Shown here one piece after another: positions 21,121-32,069 of a stretch of DNA of 64,000 nt (its first letter is position 1; each line of letters starts with the position of its first letter). The stretch is taken from assembly GCF_003369915.1 (NCBI RefSeq), contig NC_046677.1:27050913-27114912 (forward strand), written 5' to 3'. A program made the translations under genes and the position numbers. The DNA is from Drosophila miranda (taxonomy: Eukaryota; Arthropoda; Insecta; Diptera; Drosophilidae). A model generated the notes under the pieces. That model ran no database searches. It was not told the DNA's origin and was given only the letters and a program-made list of their open reading frames with translations.

Positions 21121-21157
21121 TATTTAAGCCCCGTCTCGTTTCAAGCGGAGCTCATTT
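21121..21157 (+). promoter_or_regulatory. Tep2 core promoter (TATA and initiator)
   Basis: TATTTAAG begins at 21121, and the initiator TCATTT lies at 21152-21157 with its A at 21154, 33 bases downstream, the usual spacing. A second initiator-like TCAGTT at 21193-21198 is an alternative start. The 5' UTR is then about 200 nt and may contain an intron, since CTTTTACAG ends at 21327. Confidence 0.5.
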
Positions 21158-21351
21158 TGGATCGTGCCGGCCACTGTGTTCGTTTCTTGAGGTCAGTTCT
21201 TGATTGTTCGCGTGTGAATGAGAAAGAGAGAGAGCAAAAAAAAAAAACATTGTCATAAACCTTCGCGTGAAATAAGACAACATATATACAATATTATGTG
21301 CCAGAAATAATCAAAATTCTTTTACAGCTTGTGTCGTGACCCGTTGCCAAA

Positions 21352-24300
21352 ATGTTGAGGATATGTCTCAGTGTTTTTCTGTTGCAATTCGCATTGTTAA
21401 TCAATGCCACCGGGTGAGTTCTGTTATACAGAGTCATATACATACATACATATACATATGTACATATGTATGTATATGGTCCAATCGATCGCTTATCAGT
21501 TAAAGTAAGGAAGGTTACTGTCAGGTGCAATATGAATCAATAAACTGATATTCAAATAATAGACTATGTCAATAAAGTTGTGTATGCACCCAGCGCCTGG
21601 CCACGTCTACTATCCAGATTATGTTCAAGTGTCACTCTTTTGGTTCCCTTCAAACCGGTTAAAAAAGCCTTGCAGTCTGGAGTAGATGTCTTTCTTCTTT
21701 GGGGAGAGGTGCTCGTTCCACTGATTATCGGAACACGCGTCTGCCTAGAGGGGAAGCACAGCGGGACATTCAATGGGGAAAAACAGAGAACCTTTTTGTT
21801 TGTAACATACAAATTTTGTGAGTGTGGGATCCGCTTAATTGCGGAGTGGTCGTCGGGTGTCATAAAAGTTTAATATTCATATACCCTGCACCCCATCGTG
21901 ATCTTGGGAGTATGTTTTTGATTACGTGAGACAGGGACAGTACAGAAACTACTATATAAAGCCAATGATCTCTATTTCTAGAGGTAAATCCGAGTGAGGA
22001 CTATAAAAACATCATATTTCATGTCCGCCAGTCTATAAGAGGTAGCGCACAGCTTGTTACACTCAAGAACACCATTATATTATTTGTTTTGCATTATCAG
22101 ATTCAAACAGAATCAATCATAGAGAATAGAGAATCAGAATTCAGTCATTAATTAGCGATTTATACATGGAATTGCAATTAAGAAATGGGAATCGTAATCC
22201 GCGACTGATAGTTCATTGCCAACAATCAGTTTTGTTTAATTAAACAAATCTTTTGTGTACATATATTGCAGCCTCTATTCGGTTGTGGGGCCTGGCACCA
22301 TCCGCTCCAACTTCAGGTACAATGTGGCCGTGTCCGTGCACAAGGCGGACGGCCCCAGCCAGATGAGAATCAGCCTCAATGGACCCTCCTACAACGAGAC
22401 AAAGGAGATTGAGGTAGAGCCCATGTCCACCCAGAATGTGGAGTTCGATGTGCCGAAGCTGGCCAGCGGGGACTACAATCTGACAGCTGTCGGAGTGACG
22501 GGCATCGTCTTCCAGAACTCCACCAAGCTGAACCATGCCGACGATAAGCTCCCGACCTTCATTCAGACCGATAAGGCCACCTACAAGCCCGCCGATCTTG
22601 TGCAGTTCCGAGTACTATTCGTCGACGAGTACACTAGACCGGCCAAGATCGACAAGCCCATCACGATAGCCATCACTGATGGGGCCCAGAACCGCATTAA
22701 GCAGCTGTCGGACATCAAGCTGACGAAGGGCGTGTACTCCGGGGAGCTGCAGCTGTCCGAGCAGCCAGTGCTGGGCACCTGGAAGATCGCCGTGAGTGTG
22801 GACGGCGATGGCACGGAGACCAAGACATTCGAGGTGGACAAGTATGTGCTGCCCAAGTTCGAGGTGATCGTGGAGTCGCCCAAGGACTTGGCCGTGCAGG
22901 ATAAGGTGGTGAAGGCCACGATCAGGGCCAAGTACACCTACGGCAAGCCGGTCAAGGGCAAGGCCACCGTCTCGATCGAACCAAATTTTGCACACTATCT
23001 GAACCATGATATTGGCAAACAGGAAAAGACGATCGATATCGATGGCAAGGGACACGTGGAGTTCAGCATCGAAGGCAACCAATACCGTGGCGGCTACTCT
23101 CCCCCTCTGAAAATCCTGGCCATCGTCACCGAGGAGCTGACGGGCAACAAGCAGAATGCTACAACGATTGTCAATCTTCACAGCCAACGCTACAAGATCG
23201 AGGGTGTGGATAATCCTCCCTCATATCAGCCGGGCAAGACCTTTGTCTTTCAGGTTGTGGTCAAGAATGTGGATGGTTCGCCGGTCAGGGATTCCACGAA
23301 GAAGGTCAAACTGAGCTTCATGAACGGCAATCGATTTTCGGCAGGAACTCGGCAGGAGTTCAACTTTGAGGGACCTCTAAACGAACATGGCATGGCCTCC
23401 TTCAACGTCACTCTGCCCGAAATGAAAATGAGTTATGTGAGCATAAATGCCGAGTTCGGGGACTCCTCATCCTACGTGGGGAGCATCTCAAAGTTCCATC
23501 CTGCCTTAGAAACCGACGAACCACTCAAGATTGAAGTGAAGACCAAGACGTAAGTACTGCGGAACACTTTCACCGTAATATGATTGGCTAACTTTTGCTT
23601 TTCTTCAGGCCAAAACTAGGCGAGACTGTTTCCTTTGAAGTCAAGTCGAATGCCGATATACCCTACTTTGTGTACACGATTGTCGCCAGGGGAAACATCG
23701 TGGACACCGACTATGTGGATGTACCAAAGGGCCGCAAGACTCACACGGTCAAGTTCGTGCCCAGCTTTGCGATGGTACCCCAGGCCACGATCTTCGTGCA
23801 CTACATCTTCGACAACGAGCTGCGATTTGAAGAGAAACGAATCACCTTCGAGATGGATTTCACCAACTCGGTGGGTCCTCAAGCGTTTGTCTTTAAAGCG
23901 GCATGTACTAACCAGAACTATTTAATAGATTGAAATATCTGCGCCGGCGGATGCAAAGCCTAGCGAAGAGATTAAGCTGCGTGTGAAGACGGATGCCGAT
24001 TCTTTTGTGGGCCTTCTCGGAGTGGACCAGAGTGTGTTGCTGCTGAAGTCCGGTAACGATCTGAACCGTGATGAGATCTTCAACAGCCTCAGCAAATACC
24101 AAACGACGACCCCCTATCGTCGCGGCTTTGGCCGATATCCTGGAGAGACCTCAGGATTGGTGACCCTGACCAATGCCAACTATCCCTACAATACGGGTAA
24201 GATTGGGTTCGAATATATGTATATTCTGTAGACCACTTTGAGGGATTGTTAAATATTGCAAAGAGTTTGTTTGGTCGCATTGGAAAAAGGAGAACTTAAG

Positions 24301-27300
24301 CCGCATTTCCATCAGATTTCCCCGACTATGTTAACGATGAGCCGCAAGTGGAAGCAAATTTTCAAGCCATACCTATTAGTGTTGGCAGTCCACCATTGGG
24401 ATTTGGTAATGCCATTTACAATCGCGAGCCAGTGATTAACGGCGACCCAGAAATGCCAATACGTCAGAACTTTGCCGAGGTCTGGATATATGACGAAAGC
24501 CGGAGGTGGGTGCCGCCCTCGAACGATACACACGATAATGCACCTTAGCGCACAGCTCTCTATGCTTCCTAATCACAAATCTATGGCTTTCTAAGGCTAA
24601 GGCTTTCTCGACGCCATGCACCAATACTAATACTTAAAACTTGCTTGTGCGAACATGCGATTTTTCGTAGATACTCGTATAAAAGAGTTTCCAGAGAATT
24701 CGGAAAGGTACTACAAGTAATCGTGAATGAAAAATCGAATACCCCCCACCCAAATTTTAGCTGTTCAGTATGCTGATGCTGGTTTGTATGTGACGGACAA
24801 CTTTGAGTACGAAGAAGCAGAAGTAGACGACGATATTGATACCGTTGATTCGCACTCGCCGTCTGAAACGAAGACAGACATCGTACGCACAAACTTTGCC
24901 GAGATATGGATATGGCATTCGCAATCCACCGGCCACGGGAGGTGGGTCTACGGTTATCTAAGTAGTGCATGAACCCCCCTCCGAATGCACACCAGTCATC
25001 TCTATCCAAAAAAGTAGATTAAAATCTAACTCCACCTTGAAAAAACTAGTTCAACTTTAGGCTTTAACCATATACTAATGATATACATATATATATATCC
25101 CGATGCAGATGATCTTATAGTACCTTTCTTCGTACTAAATTCGCCAATGCCGGTTGCATTTTCGATTGCGGGGGCACCTGGAATACCCGGCCCTCCAGGT
25201 CCTGCTTCAGCCTCAGGCGCAGTCCTTCCACAGATTCGGAAAGAGTTTCCGGAGAATTGGATATTTTACAATGCCGAAAAGTAACCATAATTGAATGAAT
25301 ACTCTTCCCCGTTGTGCTTTTTGTGTGTGTTTGGGTATCAGTAGGATTAACTCTCTCTCCACGCTTTGAATGCCCTAGCTTCTACCTACTAAAATCAACC
25401 GTCAGTTGCAAGAGTCTTCCTTTAACATACTATATCGATGGAACTGCTGTCTCCGCCCTTCATTTGGTTTTTACATCAAACTTCTATGCCTATTAGGAAG
25501 ACGGTGGTTCTCAAGACCACTGCAGCGTTTTCCAGCAGTAGGAAATGGTATTATGAATCAAAATCTCCTACCAATGAGGCCATCTGTATTTTTGACCACC
25601 ACAACGCCAACAGCACCCACAGCCCCAGTGCCCCATATTCGAAAGGAGTTTCCGGAAAACTGGATATTTTACAATGCTGAAAAGTATGACCCTTTAGGCC
25701 AAGTTTTTGTGTGTAGAAGGTGTGCTTTATGTGCTTGACTAACAACAATAGTTTTAAGCTATGGCTACACAAATGCAAAACCATATCTCACCATTATCTA
25801 TTGTGCTAGATCTGATGGGACAGCCTCGAGCATTTTTTTTTGCTTAAGCTCCTCAGGGGATGCTTTCTTACAATTAATCAATATCTTATTAGGTTATCCT
25901 AGGTGGTTTTCCTCAGGAGACTATTTCTTAGGGTCTGGAGGAATTGAAGCACGTACTTGGTATGCGATGCCCCAATCCCGCGCCTTTGGCCCAGGCCTTG
26001 CGGCTGCTTCGGCATCAGAACCACAATATTACGAAGAATTGGCACCATCGGCACGAACACCAGCCCCACCACCAGCCCCACGTAAAGAGTTTCCGGACAC
26101 GTGGATATTCCTAAATAGTTCCGAGTAAATTCTATTCACTTAATGGCATGACTTTGGGGGACTCACAAGACATTCCCTCATCAGCCCATAAAAAATGGCA
26201 TTCAAATTTATATTTCAAGAACCAAATGAATCCAAGTGCAAGCCCATATCTCATCAATACCTAGGTGCTAGGTCTGATAGAACGCCCTCCAAATTGGTTA
26301 TAGGTTGAGGCTCCTCAACGGATGCCTCCACAAAATTAATCAACATCTAATTCCCAGATCTCAGACAGTGGTCTGATGACGTGGTTTATCACTCACTAGC
26401 TGAAGAACCCGAGCACCGCCGCAGTTATGAACACATTATTGTGGCTCATGCTGAATATTATGCACCACCAGCACTTCCACTGATACGTAAAGAGTTTCCA
26501 GATACTTGGATATTCTTAAATAGTCCCGAGTAAATTCTGTTCACTTAATGCCATGTACTGTTAACTGTGGGGTGACTCATAAGACATTCCCTCACCAGCC
26601 CATAATAATTGGCATTCAAAGGAATATTTCAAAAACCAAATGACCAGTCGGCATACCTAAGAAAGTTCCGTGAAACTAAGAAAAGCATTCCACCGAAGAG
26701 TAACGTAACTTAAGTTCCTTTCCACTAGCATTTTCCCAGCTCTTTCCCCCTGCATGTTGTCATTGTTTTAGAGGTGGAAGGATATATGTATATATAAGTG
26801 TCAACTAAATCGTCAGTTCATTTAATCCATTACGTGGATCGTCCGTTACTGTATATGTGGTGTATCATGCTTTGTTAATGAGGTGGAAATTAATCGTATA
26901 ATCTTCAATAGTACGGATGCCGATGGCTTTACTTTGGCGAAGAAAATCCCGGATACCATTACGTCATGGGTTGTCACGGGCTTCTCGCTGAACCCCAGCT
27001 CGGGCATCGCCCTGACCAAGAACCCCAGCAAAATCCGAGTATTCCAGCCATTCTTTGTGTCCACCAATTTGCCGTATTCCGTGAAAAGGGGTAAGTGTTC
27101 AAATCCCTAAGCCAAAATCAACTTCAACTCATCCCCGTCTCGTGGGTTCACTGAAGGCGAAGTGATAGCTATACCCGTGATCATATTCAACTACTTGGAC
27201 AAGGCCCTCGATGCCGAGGTCACCATGGACAACACGGATAAGGAGTACGAGTTCACAGAGGCCACAAACGAGGTGGAGGAGAAGGCCAGCGACGAGGAGC

Positions 27301-29210
27301 GCCGAGTTAAACGCGTCACGATACCCGCAAACAGCGGCAAGAGCGTCTCGTTTATGATTCGCCCCAAGACTGTGGGCTCCACCACCCTGAAGATTACCGC
27401 CACATCGCCCCTAGCCGGCGACACAATTCACCAGAAGTTGAAGGTGGAGCCCGAGGGTGTCACTCAGTTCGTGAATCGAGCGGTTTTCATCAACCTGAAG
27501 GAACAGCCCGAGATGTCGGAGACCCTAGAAGTCCAGATACCCACGGAGGCGGTGCGCGACTCGGAGTTTATCGAGTTCTCGGTGATGGGCGACCTGCTAG
27601 GTCCCACACTCCAGAATCTCGACAATCTGGTGCGAATGCCGTACGGCTGCGGGGAGCAGAACATGGTGAACTTTGTGCCCAACATCCTGGTGCTGAAGTA
27701 CTTGGAGGTGACCAACCGCAAGATGCCCAGCATTGAGGCCAAGGCAAGGAAGTTCCTGGAGATCGGCTACCAGCGGGAGCTGACCTACAAGCACGACGAT
27801 GGCTCCTACAGTGCTTTCGGCAAGTCCGATCCGTCGGGCAGCACTTGGCTCACCGCCTACGTGATGCGATCCTTCCACCAGGCGGGCAAGTACACCGATG
27901 TGGATCCCAAGGTGGTGACCGCTGGCCTCGACTTCCTCTTGTCCAAGCAGAAGGAGAACGGAGAGTTCCCTGAGGTGGGAAAGCTCTTCGATAATGCCAA
28001 TCAGAATGAGTTGGCTCTCACTTCATTCGTCCTGCTGGCCTTCTTCGAGAACCAAGTAAGTACTGATTGGTCTTTGGAAATGAAATCTGACTTTAACTTT
28101 TGGCCATCTTTGCAGGAGCTCATTCCCAAGTACCAGAGTGCCATTGACAAGGGTGTGCAGTATGTGGCCGAGGAGGTGGACAAGACCGAGGATCAATATG
28201 CTCTGGCCATTGCCGCTGTGGCCCTGCAGCTGGCCAAGCATCCGCAGGCCGAGAAGGTGCTGGCCAAGCTGGAGGGTGAGGCCAAGCAGGAGAACGACCG
28301 CAAGTGGTGGTCCAAGGCAACGGAAACCAGCGGCGAGCAGTCCAGTCGCCTCACCATCTGGCGTCCCCGCAGCAACGATGTGGAGATCACCTCCTACGTG
28401 CTGCTGGCTCTGCTCGAGAAGAATCCCGCGGAGACGACGTTGCCCATCGTCAAGTGGCTGATTGGGCAGCGCAACAGCAACGGAGGCTTTGCCTCGACCC
28501 AGGACACGGTCATCGGCCTGCAGGCACTGACCAAATTCGCCTCCAAGACAGGCTCCGGCACTGGCACAATGGACGTTGAGTTTGTTCCCTCGAACGGCAC
28601 CAAGTCCACCATCAAGGTGGAACCCGAAAACTCCCTGGTGCTGCAGACCCACGTACTGCCAAAGACCACGCGTAAGGTCGATTTCACGGCCAAGGGCACG
28701 GGGTCGGCGATGGTTCAGCTCTCGTATCGCTACAATCTGGCCGAGAAGGACAAGAAGCCCAGCTTCAAGGTTACGCCCACGGTGAAGGAGACCACCTCCA
28801 GCCAGCTGCTGGTGGTGGACATTTGCGCCGAGTACATTCCGCTCGAGGATGGCGACAAGGAAAAGGACTCCAATATGGCTGTCATGGAGATCGTTCTGCC
28901 CTCCGGCTTTGTGGGGGATGCCGATAGTCTGAGCAAAATCCAGGCCGTAGACCGGGTGAAGCGGGTGGAAACCAAGAACTCCGACTCCACGGTCATTGTG
29001 TACTTTGACAGCTTGACACCCGGCGATGTGAAGTGTCTGCCCGTGGAGGCAACCAAAGCACATGCTGTGGCCAAACAGAAGCCCGCCGCCGTTTCCCTCT
29101 ACGACTATTACGACACGGAACGCCGTGCCACCGAGTACTACCAGGTGAAGTCCTCCCTCTGCGATATCTGCGAGGGCAGCGACTGTGGCACTGGTTGCAA
29201 GAAAGAGTGA
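21352..29210 (+). CDS. Tep2: thioester-containing protein 2, with six alternative bait-region exons
   Basis: Constitutive exons are 21352-21413, 22272-23549, 23609-23870, 23929-24196, 26912-27090, 27157-28055 and 28116-29210. One of six cassettes (A-F, listed separately) joins 24196 to 26912. With cassette A the protein is 1410 aa. Order: signal peptide (MLRICLSVFLLQFALLINA), macroglobulin domains, the variable bait region after NYPYNTG, CUB/thioester domain with GCGEQ (about 910-914), toroid domain, and a Cys-rich end (SLCDICEGSDCGTGCKKE) without a hydrophobic tail, so it is secreted. Cleavage in the bait region of family members exposes the thioester, which bonds covalently to microbial surfaces. 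D. melanogaster Tep2 is known for mutually exclusive exons at this place, five in my memory. Start context is CCAAAATG. Confidence 0.96.
24316..24505 (+). other. Tep2: Tep2 cassette exon A
   Basis: 190 nt, entering at phase 1 and leaving at phase 2 like all six cassettes. The acceptor is CATCAG and the donor AG|GTGGGT. It encodes a Pro/Asn-rich segment ending NFAEVWIYDESRR. It pairs with cassette B by its FAE(V/I)WI ending and its GTGGGT donor. Confidence 0.85.
24761..24941 (+). other. Tep2: Tep2 cassette exon B
   Basis: 181 nt with acceptor TTTTAG and donor AG|GTGGGT. It encodes a strongly acidic centre (EYEEAEVDDDIDTVD) and ends TNFAEIWIWHSQSTGHGR. Sister of cassette A. Confidence 0.85.
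25109..25280 (+). other. Tep2: Tep2 cassette exon C
   Basis: 172 nt with acceptor GATGCAG and donor AAAA|GTAACC. It contains four consecutive Gly-X-Y triplets (GAPGIPGPPGPA), followed by QIRKEFPENWIFYNAEK, an ending shared with cassette D. Confidence 0.85.
25497..25683 (+). other. Tep2: Tep2 cassette exon D
   Basis: 187 nt with acceptor CTATTAG and donor AAAA|GTATGA. It has a basic, aromatic start (RRWFSRPLQRF), a Thr/Pro-rich centre (TTTTPTAPTAP) and the ending HIRKEFPENWIFYNAEK. Sister of cassette C. Confidence 0.85.
25917..26124 (+). other. Tep2: Tep2 cassette exon E
   Basis: 208 nt with acceptor CCTCAG and donor CCGA|GTAAAT. It is Ala/Pro-rich (SARTPAPPPAP) and ends RKEFPDTWIFLNSS. Its flanking introns resemble those of cassette F. 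Confidence 0.85.
26358..26529 (+). other. Tep2: Tep2 cassette exon F
   Basis: 172 nt with acceptor TCCCAG and donor CCGA|GTAAAT. It is rich in His/Glu/Tyr and ends LIRKEFPDTWIFLNSP. It is the last cassette before the constitutive exon at 26912 and the sister of cassette E. Confidence 0.85.
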
Positions 29211-29236
29211 AGGAGTGAAGAAGAGTGAAGCTTGCA

Positions 29237-29248
29237 AAATAAATAAAT
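29237..29248 (+). terminator. Tep2 poly(A) signal
   Basis: Overlapping AATAAA copies in AAATAAATAAAT lie about 30 bases past the Tep2 stop. The next gene on the other strand ends only 37 bases further on. Confidence 0.65.
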
Positions 29249-29285
29249 AATCTAATCAGGTCTATGAAAAAATACTAGGTCTCTT

Positions 29286-29779
29286 TTATTTCCTTGCCTT
29301 CTTTGCATCTATGAGTCTAGGGAATAGCAATGTTTAGAATAGATTCATAGTGGGATTGTTCGATAAACTTACTTTTGAACATCGGGCACCAACAGCTGCA
29401 CATTGAACGACTCCTTAGTTACCGTGTTGTTAAATTCCTGTAGCACCCTTGGATGTACCATTATGTCCACCTCGTTTTTGCCTATGCGCCACAAATTGTA
29501 CTAGATGAAAGGATGAAAAACAACATTATTAGTAAATGAATGCCCCTCGAACAGCAACAGGTAATCTCTCACCATCTCGGGATCAGACAGCAGAAATTCG
29601 ATCACTTCAAAGTGACTTTTAGTGTGGATTCCCACCCGAAACACCTTATAATTTGCATAGGAAACCCTTCCCGACGGCTTGGTGGTTGGAGGTTCCACTG
29701 TTACTGAGACTGGAGCTGGGACTGGGAGGCCCGTGGCTTGGACAACACCAAAACAGAGCAATGCAATCACGAACAGCAT
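29286..29779 (-). CDS. stand-alone M14 carboxypeptidase propeptide, secreted; candidate inhibitor
   Basis: Exons 29779-29573, 29500-29373 and 29316-29286 join in phase to 121 aa. A signal peptide (MLFVIALLCFGVVQA) is followed by a Pro/Val/Thr linker and a propeptide domain of the procarboxypeptidase A type: YANYKVFRVGI (compare YDNYSVYKVKY next door), YNLWRIGKNEVDIMVHPRVL and VQLLVPDVQKLID. Exon 2 is 128 nt, the same as exon 2 of the neighbouring enzyme gene, and exon 3 begins at the same codon (LID), then stops after KKARK. No catalytic domain follows; Tep2 begins 76 bp beyond. Isolated propeptides of proteases can act as inhibitors, so a role controlling the adjacent enzymes is a reasonable inference. 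The alternative is a truncated pseudogene, though the frame, splice sites and promoter are intact. Confidence 0.75.
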
Positions 29780-29789
29780 TCTGAGAGAA

Positions 29790-29824
29790 CTGGCACTAAG
29801 TGGGGCTCAAAAGAATGCTTTATA
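29790..29824 (-). promoter_or_regulatory. TATA promoter of the propeptide-only gene
   Basis: TTTATA at 29819-29824 reads TATAAA on the minus strand. About 30 bases on, CCAGTTC near 29790 can serve as initiator, leaving a leader of roughly 11 nt before the ATG at 29779. Confidence 0.45.
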
Positions 29825-30437
29825 AATATAGGAATATTTCCTCAACAGATGGCAGCTGTTGCTTTGTCCCTTGATTAATAGGTGCCTCGGTTCGTTTAGC
29901 TGGAAAAAGTGTTTCAGCATATGAATTCCGGGGTGCCGTTCATCGGATACTCATAGTATCAAATGTAGTTTCAGGGCTGCGGGAAAGTACAAACCATCGG
30001 AAGAGAGTATCGGTGATACAGCAATGATAGACTAAAAGTAGCTATCAGCAAAGACTATAAAATACCGAGATATTCCATCAGAATTCTTCACGGTAAGGTG
30101 TAGTGGTATCTCTTGGGCTATCCATCGTCCTGACAGCGGCCCCGGCTTCATCTGGTCGCCAATGCTGCTGATTCGGTCCACAAAATCCAACAACAAAACA
30201 CACAGCAAAATACCCTCGCCCTAACCAATGTTTCAAAACGGAATGCCAAATAATACAATAGCAAACTCTGTATCTTCTAGACCTTCCAATTTAATTGAGA
30301 AATACCAATGCATATTGCCAGTAAGCTCTTGAATTTCTGTATCTTTACAACCCAATTGAGACTAAGGAAAACCGAGCGATAAAGCTGGCTGGCTACCTGA
30401 AGAGAAATAGTCGCTTATTCTATGCCAAGCACTGAAC
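29825..30437. other. divergent promoter region of the carboxypeptidase group
   Basis: No ORF was recognised. GATAAAG near 30379-30386, close to the start of the plus-strand enzyme gene, could serve as its TATA box or as a GATA site. GATA factors drive gut digestive genes in flies; no test of that is possible here. Confidence 0.35.
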
Positions 30438-31962
30438 ATGGGCTTCACCTTCACTTTGCTCTTGGCTCTGGCACTGTTCCACATAGCCCTGGGGGCATCT
30501 GTGGGTCAGGACAGCAGGATACGCTATGACAACTACTCCGTCTATAAGGTCAAGTACGCGAGTCTCGGACAGCGCAATCTTCTGCGACAACTGGCAGAGG
30601 ATCGGGATAATGTGAGTGAATTTCTATGCATAAGGTCTGGGAGTCTCCGATATAATCCCCCCTTCAGTTCAGGCTGTGGCATGAGGCCAAGGATGAGCTG
30701 CACCTGATGATCAGCCCCTACGGTTTGCCCGAGTTCCAGGCGGAAGTGTTGAAGGCCAATGTCAGTGCGGAGATCTTCATACCCAATGTGCAGGAGTAGG
30801 TAGTGCCTATTAAGAGGTTCGGTTCCCTTATGTAATTCTCTCCCATCTGTTGCGTAGGCTAATAGACGTGGAGACAGCTGAAAACTCTAGAGCCTCGAGC
30901 GATGATTTTGGCTGGAAAAAGTATAATTCGTTGGCCGAAATTGAGGCCTGGTTGGACGATATACTCGCCAGATATCCGGTAGTTACGGAAGGTTTTGTCT
31001 TGGGAACATCCTACGAGGGTCGCACCATACGCGGCCTGAAGATCTCCTACAAATCGGGCAATCCCGGTGTGTTTATTGAGTCCAACATTCATGCCCGCGA
31101 ATGGATAACTTCGGCCACGGCGACATGGCTTATCAATCAGTTTCTCACTTCCGAGGATCCGCTGGTAAGGACCTTGGCCGAAAGCCACGACTGGTACATT
31201 GTGCCCGTGCTAAATGTAGATGGATTTGTGTACACCCATGAAAAGGTAAGGAGATCTGTACCTCCTTTATAGCTCATTAACATTTTTTGATCTAAAGGAT
31301 CGCATGTGGCGCAAGACGCGTCAACCCTCGGATATTTCTGCCTGCGTTGGCGTCGATCCCAATCGCAATTACGACTCCCATTGGATGGAGAACGATGGTG
31401 CCTCCTCGAACCCCTGTGCCGAGGACTATGGGGGACCGCATGCCTTCTCCGAGCCGGAGATCCAGGCCATGTCCGACTTTGTGGGCAGCATCAAGGAGAA
31501 ACTCAATGTGATGCTGGCCTTTCACTCCTACAGCCAGCTACTGCTCTCGCCCTATGGCCATACCAAAGAGGAATATCCCGAAAATTTCGACGATCTGATG
31601 GAGGTGGCCAAGGCCTATGGCGATGCGGTTGAGGCGTTCCCCTATGGCACAGTCTACAGATATGGTTCTGCTGCGGGAATACTTTGTAAGTAGTGCGGGG
31701 AGACTGTCCATTTTTGAGGGTAAATAATGGGTTGTTGTTGTTATGTGTAGATCCCGCTTCGGGGGCAACCAATGACTGGGCCTACAACGAGCAGGGCATC
31801 GAGATATCCTACACCATCGAGTTCCGTGACACGGGTCGCTATGGCTTCATCCTTCCCCCGGTGCACATCGTGCCCAATGCTGAGGAGGCGCTCATTGGGA
31901 TTACCGCATTGTTAGATAAGTGCAAAACGTTGGGTTATCTGGAGCTCAAGTATGATTTGTAA
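30438..31962 (+). CDS. secreted procarboxypeptidase A (M14A metallocarboxypeptidase)
   Basis: Exons 30438-30611, 30668-30795, 30858-31245, 31298-31685 and 31751-31962 give 429 aa. A signal peptide (FTLLLALALFHIALGA) precedes a propeptide of about 90 residues and the catalytic domain. Zinc ligands are His179 and Glu182 (IHAREW) and His306 (FHSYSQ). Substrate-binding RKTRQP, DPNRNYDSHW, the mobile Tyr360 (YPASG) and general base Glu383 (TIEFRDTGRYGF) are all present. The residue matching bovine CPA Ile255 is Asn, which suggests some shift in side-chain preference from classical CPA. Such enzymes remove C-terminal residues, usually in the gut lumen, after trypsin removes the propeptide. By gene order it is probably the orthologue of D. 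melanogaster CG7025 (from memory). Confidence 0.93.
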
Positions 31963-31972
31963 TCGAAAGCAT

Positions 31973-31978
31973 AATAAA
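31973..31978 (+). terminator. poly(A) signal of first carboxypeptidase gene
   Basis: AATAAA lies 11 bases after the stop codon. The next gene starts 91 bases later, so the tandem genes are tightly packed. Confidence 0.65.
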
Positions 31979-32069
31979 AGAATTAAGATTCGATTACGAA
32001 AGCGATTACGATGGGAAAGGTGTTTCTTTTGGGCTGATGGGTTCGCCAGAAAGTCAGTTAATGGTCAAT

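Noticed and set aside
28023..29237. 404-aa minus-strand ORF
   Set aside because: Antisense shadow of the GC-rich last Tep2 exons; no domain and no start context.
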